A stretch of DNA of 64,000 nucleotides. Origin: Nonomuraea sediminis (GTDB lineage: Bacteria; Actinomycetota; Actinomycetes; Streptosporangiales; Streptosporangiaceae). Location of the stretch: contig NZ_JAHDTI010000001.1 in NCBI RefSeq assembly GCF_018531495.1, positions 620,001-684,000 of the forward strand, written 5' to 3'. Below, in pieces: positions 59,542-64,000 of the stretch. The position numbers were made by a program, and so were the translations under genes. Numbering within the stretch: position 1 is the first letter of the stretch; the number at the start of each line of letters is the position of its first letter. The notes below the pieces were generated by a model. That model made no database searches. It had not been told where the DNA came from and saw only the letters and a program-made list of their open reading frames with translations.

Positions 59542-60402
59542 TTAGAGCTGCTGCGTGTCGCCGATAGCGGTAGAGCTATCTGCTTCGCTGACAGCGGTTC
59601 CGCTATCGGCTTGCGCGACTCGGCGGCGGCGTCGCTTGATCGCGATGCCGACCGCTACGGCTACGGCGACTGCTGCGGCTGTCCAGGCGAGCCACCACAC
59701 CAGGGCGGGGGCGTCGCTGGACACGTTGGCCGCGTCGATCTGGCCGGGCTCTGGGCTGTCGGACGGTCCGGGCTCGCCCTTGTCGCCCTTCACTCCTGGC
59801 TGTCCGGTCGCTCCGGGCTTGCCGGACGGTCCGGCGTTGCCCTGAGGTCCGGGGGGTCCGGCGGGTCCGGTAGGGCCGGGTTCGCTTGTACCGGCGGGGC
59901 CGGTTGGTCCGGGACTCCCATCGGTGCCGGGCTTGCCTGACGGTCCGGGCTCGCCCTTCTCGCCCTTCTCACCTTGAGGGCCGGTCGCTCCGTCCTTGCC
60001 GGGTTGGCCGTCTTTGCCGGGGTCACCCTGCGGTCCGGGGTCGCCCTTCGGTCCGGCGGGTCCGGTAACCGTGATGGCCGTGGGGGTCGGGCCGGGGTCG
60101 CCCTTGTCACCCCTCGGGCCGGGGTCGCCCTTGTCGCCCTTCGGGCCAGGGCTTCCCTGGATGCCGGGGGGTCCGGCGGGTCCGGTAGGTCCAGGGTCAC
60201 CGGGGTCACCCTTAGGACCTTGCGGTCCGGCGGGTCCGGTCGGTCCGGGGGGACCGCTGACCGTCACCGTCGCTGTGGGGGCAGGGTCGTCGGTGGCGAC
60301 CAGTGCCATGGTCGCACCTCCTGCCAGCGTGTTAGCGAGTAGGAGAGCGGCGAGGGCACCAACGGCTGCCCACGCTGCCCGCTCGCTTCGTCGTATCTGC
60401 AC
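59542..60402 (-). CDS. Membrane-anchored collagen-like protein
   Basis: 286 residues. An N-terminal signal-anchor ([20 protein letters not shown]) leads into about 170 residues of Gly-X-Y triplets ([20 protein letters not shown] and so on), with many GPT, GPA, GDK and GPQ units and one break near TPTAITVT. A second membrane helix ([20 protein letters not shown]) follows, then a basic IKRRRRR and a soluble tail. The tail is encoded by two copies of the phage palindrome. Collagen-like triplets form trimers. It could sit on the host surface of the lysogen or be in the virion; neither is proven. Confidence 0.85.
   Translation of the reverse strand: MQIRRSERAAWAAVGALAALLLANTLAGGATMALVATDDPAPTATVTVSGPPGPTGPAGPQGPKGDPGDPGPTGPAGPPGIQGSPGPKGDKGDPGPRGDKGDPGPTPTAITVTGPAGPKGDPGPQGDPGKDGQPGKDGATGPQGEKGEKGEPGPSGKPGTDGSPGPTGPAGTSEPGPTGPAGPPGPQGNAGPSGKPGATGQPGVKGDKGEPGPSDSPEPGQIDAANVSSDAPALVWWLAWTAAAVAVAVAVGIAIKRRRRRVAQADSGTAVSEADSSTAIGDTQQL
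59560..59583. promoter_or_regulatory. Phage 24-bp palindrome, copy 5
   Basis: Left arm GCCGATAGCGG, right arm GAGCTATCTGC. It lies inside the 3' end of the collagen-like gene. The right arm has lost two bases of symmetry. Copy 6 lies 27 bp away. Confidence 0.65.
59587..59610. promoter_or_regulatory. Phage 24-bp palindrome, copy 6
   Basis: Left arm GCTGACAGCGG, right arm CCGCTATCGGC. The right arm is the consensus. Two copies so close allow cooperative binding. Confidence 0.72.
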
Positions 60403-60706
60403 ATGACAAACCGTAGACCGATGTGGACATTGAGGAGACCGATTTGCATAACGGATTTACGACGACTTGATCACGAACAGATCACGGATTACACGCCTGG
60501 TCGGGGCATATCCCCAAGCGGAATCGCCCGCATTTTCGAGCGTCCGTTCGCATCAGAAGGCAGCCAGCCAAACCAGAAGACGAACGCGCGTTCGAGCCAT
60601 TGTCGAGGCGGCTAATCGTCTGCGTTGGCACCAAACCGGCCATTTTGCCGCCCAGCGACCAATCGCCCAGCCCCTGTCCCTTGTTGATCTTTCCAAGTTG
60701 ACCTAG

Positions 60707-60733
60707 AACGCTCTGAAATCGACGTAGAGCGTT
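60707..60733. promoter_or_regulatory. Inverted repeat in the early control region
   Basis: AACGCTCT (60707) and AGAGCGTT (60726) form 8-bp perfect arms with an 11-bp spacer. It differs from the 24-bp palindromes and may bind another regulator. Confidence 0.45.
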
Positions 60734-60868
60734 TCCAATCGTGTGGGGTACTCCGTTGTACCGGATCGCACCTGTTCGCGTCTCTCCGTGGAGCTCAGCG
60801 CTTCCTGTGGGGTGCGTCGTGTTACTGGTGGTGCGTCAGATGCGTCTGATCGCGTCTCCGGGCATGCG

Positions 60869-60917
60869 AAAACCCATCAGCGACGAGGTGGTGGGCTTGG
60901 CTCGTTCTGATGGGTTT
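60869..60917 (-). terminator. Terminator after the replication gene
   Basis: AAACCCATCAG pairs with CTGATGGGTTT, with an extra ACGAG/CTCGT stem inside. On the minus strand it runs into TTTT. It lies 120 bases past the stop at 61037. Confidence 0.7.
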
Positions 60918-61036
60918 CCGGCTTGTTTTGGCTGCTCTTGGAGGGGTTTCCGCGTGGTTCCGGCGGTCGGCCTCGCGGAGGTCTGCCGTGTTTGTACTGG
61001 TCACGGGCCTGCGGGATGTCGCCTGGTGTGCCAACG

Positions 61037-61990
61037 TCAGACCGGTAGGGCTTTGGCGTCTGCGGCGCAGCCGATGCAGGGCAGGTCTTGGAAGTGGATG
61101 GGGCACCGGCCGGCCACGCGTGCGGGTCTCGCCGTGGTGGTCTGGGTTTGCTGTCGTGTGGTCTGCTGCCAGGCGCGCAGGTCGGCGGCTCCGATGCCTG
61201 CGACGTAGATGTGCAGGGGCTTGCGGACGCGGTTTTCGCGGGCGATGACCTGGGAGATGCGTTCGGCTTCGTCCAGGGGGCATCCGATCCGCTTGGTGAT
61301 CACCCGTGCGGCGCGGCTGGCGGGGTTGTGGTCTTCCTCCTTGTGGATCTTGTCTTCTTCTTCCGGGTGGTGGTCGGCGGTCGCGCTGCGCGCTTCCTCC
61401 TCAGCCACGCGCGAAGAAGAAGAGGATTGAAGTTGAGGAGTGGAATGAGGATTGGGGGGAAGTCCAGACTTCCCCCTTTTGGCCCCAAACTTCCCCCTTT
61501 CCGGTCCAGATTTCCCCCTTTCACCCTCCGAAAGGGGGAAGCCCTGACTTCCCCCTTTCCGGTCGTCCACAGCGTTGTCCACACCCGAAAAGGGGAAGTC
61601 CAGACTTCCTCCTTTCCGGTCGTCGGCAGTTCCCTCCGACCCCGAAAGGGGGAAGTCTGAGGTTCCCGCTTCCAGCTCCAAGTCGAGCGGCCGCGGCGGC
61701 TCCCCCGGCAGGTATCCAGGCATCGGCGGGATGTAGAACTCGGTCGCCCGGCGGCGACCACCCCCGACCTTGAGCACGACGAGGAGCCCCGCCTCGACCA
61801 GGCGCTCCCGCAGCGCCTTCACCGACCGCACGTCGATCCGCGCCCAGCGCGCGATCTCGTCGCGGGTCAGCCACCCAGTGCGGGTGTGGTCGTTGATCCT
61901 GCGGGCGATGGCCATCAACCCCAGCAGATCCCTCGGCGGCGTCTTCTTCGGCGCGTTGATCGCCACCTCGTCGGCCAGCTTGTAACCCAT
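61037..61990 (-). CDS. Replication initiator-like winged-helix protein (lambda O / DnaD-like position)
   Basis: 317 residues. The N-terminal winged helix spans about 15-95: LLGLMAIARRINDHTRTGWL, TRDEIARWARIDVRSVKALR and RLVEAGLLVVLKVGGGRRRA. The middle (about 105-195) is low complexity with repeated K-G-G-S-x-D-F-P and G-K-S-G units and is encoded by iteron-like repeats. The C-terminus is charged, then ends with HIYVAGIGAADLRAW and CPIHFQDLPCIGC. By analogy with lambda O, it would bind repeats in its own gene and load the host replication machinery. No helicase loader was found beside it except the J-domain gene. Confidence 0.75.
   Translation of the reverse strand: MGYKLADEVAINAPKKTPPRDLLGLMAIARRINDHTRTGWLTRDEIARWARIDVRSVKALRERLVEAGLLVVLKVGGGRRRATEFYIPPMPGYLPGEPPRPLDLELEAGTSDFPLSGSEGTADDRKGGSLDFPFSGVDNAVDDRKGGSQGFPLSEGERGKSGPERGKFGAKRGKSGLPPNPHSTPQLQSSSSSRVAEEEARSATADHHPEEEDKIHKEEDHNPASRAARVITKRIGCPLDEAERISQVIARENRVRKPLHIYVAGIGAADLRAWQQTTRQQTQTTTARPARVAGRCPIHFQDLPCIGCAADAKALPV
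61455..61657. repeat. Iteron-like repeats, candidate phage replication origin
   Basis: The core TTCCCCCTTTC occurs in both orientations about nine times: forward at about 61469, 61490, 61511, 61549 and 61606, and inverted at 61455, 61530, 61587 and 61644. Several copies continue into CCGGTC. They all lie inside the replication-initiator-like gene. Confidence 0.72.
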
Positions 61991-62050
61991 CAGGCCCCTT
62001 CACGTGCTGGATTCTTCAGTTGGAGCCACCGAGGGAAGAGGCGCCCCGCC

Positions 62051-62074
62051 ACCGTAAGCGGTACCGCTATCGGC
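62051..62074. promoter_or_regulatory. Phage 24-bp palindrome, copy 7
   Basis: Left arm ACCGTAAGCGG, right arm CCGCTATCGGC. It begins 3 bases past the J-domain gene stop and lies upstream of the replication gene start in the minus direction. Confidence 0.75.
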
Positions 62075-62076
62075 CG

Positions 62077-62601
62077 TCATCTTGCTCTCGGCGCCCGCCC
62101 CGTCGCGTCATAGGTGACCCGCCGGCCGGGATCGGACAGGACGTGGTACGCCTCCCCGATCTCCTGGAACCTCTCCGCCACCGCCGGGTCGGGGTTGACG
62201 TCTGGATGCAGCTGCCGGGCCAGCCTCCGGTACGCCCTCTTGATGTCGTCCTGGCTCGCGGTCCTCACGACGCCGAGCAGGTCGTACAGGTGTCCGGCTG
62301 GCGGCGTCGCAGGCCTCTGTGGTGGCGGGGGCTGGGTTTGGACGCGTGGCCTGCCAGTGCAGGTGGCGGCGTGCGGCTTCATCCGCTTCGCTGGGGGGAC
62401 GAGCGGACGGTCCTTGGTGATGCGGTGGGACCGCAGAACCCCGTGGACGTCCTTCCACACGGCGGTGTTGCCTTCCGGATGCGGGTCCGGGTCCACCGCG
62501 AGGTCTGCGCTGTTCTCGGTTCGGGTCCACCGGACATACTTGCCGCACGGCAGCTTGTCCTTCGTCCCCATGCATGGCTTGAGGTCAGCTCGGGAGAACA
62601 C
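62077..62601 (-). CDS. J-domain (DnaJ-like) phage protein
   Basis: 174 residues. The J domain is at the C-terminus, about 103-170: LYDLLGVVRTASQDDIKRAY, RRLARQLHPDVNPD with the HPD motif, and EIGEAYHVLSDPGRRVTYD. The N-terminal part has two cysteines and a Pro-rich linker. J proteins recruit DnaK, and lambda replication needs the host DnaJ/DnaK pair, so a phage J protein next to the initiator could help remodel the origin complex (inference). GTG follows GGAGGGG. The next gene starts after palindrome copy 7. Confidence 0.9.
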   Translation of the reverse strand: MFSRADLKPCMGTKDKLPCGKYVRWTRTENSADLAVDPDPHPEGNTAVWKDVHGVLRSHRITKDRPLVPPAKRMKPHAATCTGRPRVQTQPPPPQRPATPPAGHLYDLLGVVRTASQDDIKRAYRRLARQLHPDVNPDPAVAERFQEIGEAYHVLSDPGRRVTYDATGRAPRAR

Positions 62602-62637
62602 GCTGCCCCTCCGTGTCCGGATCGGGCAGGGTCGCGG

Positions 62638-63768
62638 TCATGAAGAGGCTCCGCCGTACCGGGCGAACACGGCGTTGATGGCGGCGAGCTCGGCCCGCGC
62701 CTGCTCCCCCTCGACCTCGGCCGTGCCGAGCCTGATCTGCAGGTCGTCGCGCTCGGTGCGCACCTTATCCAGCTCGCGCTTCGTCTCGTCCCGTTCGAGG
62801 ATCGCCTGGTCTCGCTCGGCCTCAGTCCGCTGGATGGCCTGCTCGAACCCGATGAGCGCCCGCAGCGCCGGACCAGCGGGCGCTGGCGGCGCGACAGCGG
62901 CGGGGGCCGATGTGACCGTCTTGACGGGCGCGGCCGCGACAGTCCGGGGGCCGGGTTTGGGCGTGGTCTTGGTGACGGTCAGGCCGCCGTTGTTCCACTC
63001 GAGCGCGACCCACCACACGGGCGGGGTGGCGCGAGGCCGGTGGCAGCGGGTGTGCTCAGTCCGGTTCAGGTACTGCCGGACTTCCTTCTCATGCAGGGCG
63101 TCCCAGTCGGAGCAGGCGGCCTTGATGATGTCGGCGAGGGCACCGCACCACTGGACGCCGACAACGCCGCCGTTGGTCAGCTGCTTGTCTCCCTGCTCGC
63201 GGGCCGCCTCGCGCAGCAGCCCCCACAGGGCTTCGGCGTCGGCCGCGATGTCGCGGGGCTTGATCCTGGTGACGTTGGCGGACTCGCCGATCGTCGGCAC
63301 AGCGGTGTCTCCTTCGGTGGTGGCGGTGACGGGGGTGGTGTTGGTGAGGTAGGCGATCACCTCGGCCTCGCGGGCGTGCAGCATGTCCGCGTACGGCTTG
63401 GCCTCGACCGGTCCGGGGGTGTGGAGGAGGCCGCCCGACACGTATGGCTTGATGCCGTTCGCGCGGGCCGCGGACAGGAGCGCTTCGACGCTCCACCAGG
63501 TGTCACGGGGCATGGTGTCGGCTTTCTCAGTGGCGAGGTCGGTGGCGGCGACCATGGGTGAAGGCTTCGTAGGGTGGTCGTGCAGCAGGGAGCGAATCTT
63601 CGTCCGGTAGTTGTCCAGGCCCCGGCCCATGGCCTGCAGCGGGATCTCGCCTGTGCGGCCGTTGTCGGGGTTGGTGATCAGCCAGCGGCCGTTAGCGAGC
63701 TGCATCGTGAAGCCCAGACGTTCCGTCTCGGCCTCAACGAGCTTGCGTACATCGGACTTGCTGGTCAT
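62638..63768 (-). CDS. Phage protein with N-terminal HicA-like domain and C-terminal coiled coil
   Basis: 376 residues from the ATG at 63768. SDVRKLVEAETERLGFTMQL, ANGRWLITNPDNGRTGEIPL and the RxxxxxIRSLL end resemble HicA/YcfA small RNA-binding domains, though the catalytic His is replaced. A helical middle follows (WWSVEALLSAARANGIKPYV). The last 90 residues form a strongly charged coiled coil (AERDQAILERDETKRELDKV and following). Such proteins are common early in actinophages; their role is not known. The ATG overlaps a preceding TAA (TAATG). Confidence 0.7.
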   Translation of the reverse strand: MTSKSDVRKLVEAETERLGFTMQLANGRWLITNPDNGRTGEIPLQAMGRGLDNYRTKIRSLLHDHPTKPSPMVAATDLATEKADTMPRDTWWSVEALLSAARANGIKPYVSGGLLHTPGPVEAKPYADMLHAREAEVIAYLTNTTPVTATTEGDTAVPTIGESANVTRIKPRDIAADAEALWGLLREAAREQGDKQLTNGGVVGVQWCGALADIIKAACSDWDALHEKEVRQYLNRTEHTRCHRPRATPPVWWVALEWNNGGLTVTKTTPKPGPRTVAAAPVKTVTSAPAAVAPPAPAGPALRALIGFEQAIQRTEAERDQAILERDETKRELDKVRTERDDLQIRLGTAEVEGEQARAELAAINAVFARYGGASS

Positions 63769-63818
63769 TACGGGTTGCCCCGCCAGTCGGTGAGCGTCAT
63801 CGGCTGCTGGTCGGTCAT
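63768..63818 (-). CDS. 16-codon mini-ORF, possible coupling element
   Basis: ATG at 63818 overlaps the stop of the zinc-binding gene (ATGA), and its TAA at 63770-63768 overlaps the next ATG (TAATG). It encodes MTDQQPMTLTDWRGNP. It may exist only to pass ribosomes to the next gene. Confidence 0.3.
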   Translation of the reverse strand: MTDQQPMTLTDWRGNP

Positions 63819-64000
63819 CGGCTGTCTCCCTTGTGGGTGCAGGTGGCGACGGTCTCGCCGTGCAGGGCGAGGTGTTCCGCGCAGGGCCAGGTGGGGCAGG
63901 CATCGTTCGTGCAGTGGGTCACGGGCCGGGGCGCGCACATCGGACACATACTCAGGACCCCCTTGAGCCACTGCTTGTCGTGAGCGGGGCACGTAATCCA
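63815..64000 (-). CDS. Cysteine-rich zinc-binding-type protein, partial at the window edge
   Basis: The frame is open to the edge (61 codons seen). It reads WITCPAHDKQWLKGVLSMCP, then MCAPRPVTHCTNDACPTWPC and AEHLALHGETVATCTHKGDS. Several CxxC and C-x-x-H pairs suggest two zinc sites. Small proteins of this kind are frequent in actinophage early regions. An internal ATG at 63949 with GGGGGT upstream could also be a start, giving 44 residues. The upstream part is outside the window. Confidence 0.6.
   Translation of the reverse strand, partial: WITCPAHDKQWLKGVLSMCPMCAPRPVTHCTNDACPTWPCAEHLALHGETVATCTHKGDSR

Larger units (their letters stand above)
60403..61036. other. Gene-free early control region
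   Basis: About 630 bases with no convincing gene in any frame. It holds the probable promoter for the collagen-like gene near 60410-60480 (lower GC), the inverted repeat at 60707-60733 and the terminator at 60869-60917. Short frames here have poor codon bias and no ribosome sites. Confidence 0.5.

Noticed and set aside
59790..60209. Possible CRISPR or other DNA repeat array
   Set aside because: The periodic sequence is codons for Gly-X-Y triplets; there are no equal repeats with unique spacers.
1..64000. tRNA genes as integration sites
   Set aside because: No cloverleaf with a T-arm GGTTCRA pattern was found by eye on either strand.

Overview
The window comes from a high-GC, spore-forming actinomycete, probably Streptomycetales or Streptosporangiales. 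The pointers are the GC-rich third codon positions, a WhiB-like and an SsgA-like protein, a pSAM2-type conjugation module and an actinophage-like prophage. No tRNA, rRNA or CRISPR array was seen, so the genus cannot be fixed.

Region 1 (1-5.0 kb) is chromosomal and partly decayed. It holds a truncated DSD1-type PLP enzyme gene divergent from an aldo/keto reductase gene, a lower-GC GNAT gene, an IS5-like transposase remnant and a methyltransferase gene. Two copies of the 3' end of an acyl-CoA dehydrogenase gene flank the remnant and the methyltransferase.

Region 2 (5.1-13.3 kb) is the transfer module of an actinomycete integrative and conjugative element. It contains an Xis-like protein, an FtsK/TraB translocase, several small membrane proteins, an SsgA-like protein, a DUF2637 protein, a WhiB-like protein and a divergent GntR/KorSA-like repressor. 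No integrase or replication gene is present, so it looks like a remnant.

Region 3 (13.3-25.5 kb) has an alpha/beta hydrolase gene and an XRE regulator gene facing a long plus-strand operon. The operon is largely coupled by 4-nt ATGA/GTGA overlaps. It encodes a thymidylate-synthase-fold enzyme, an O-carbamoyltransferase, a CgeB-like glycosyltransferase, a P-loop kinase-like protein, a methyltransferase, two phosphotransferase-fold proteins, a histidine phosphatase and a nucleotide-sugar epimerase. In the thymidylate-synthase-like protein the residue that recognises uracil is Asp instead of Asn, as in dCMP hydroxymethylase. The best reading is an undescribed pathway that hydroxymethylates a cytosine nucleotide and then carbamoylates, glycosylates or methylates it. 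A four-block dyad operator next to the XRE gene is the likely control point.

Region 4 (25.5-64 kb, continuing past the edge) is a siphovirus-type prophage read almost entirely on the minus strand. From right to left it has early and replication genes (a zinc-binding protein, a HicA-like protein, a J-domain protein, a replication-initiator-like protein with iteron-like repeats inside its gene), a membrane-anchored collagen-like protein, small HTH proteins, a tyrosine integrase, ParB-like and ABC-GNAT proteins, terminase, a block of decoration or fibre-like genes, portal, MuF, scaffold, a P22-type capsid, connectors, tail genes with a programmed frameshift, tape measure, two paralogous tail-tip proteins, and endolysin and holin. 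Seven copies of a 24-bp palindrome lie at the 3' ends of genes throughout this region and are probably operators for an unidentified phage regulator.
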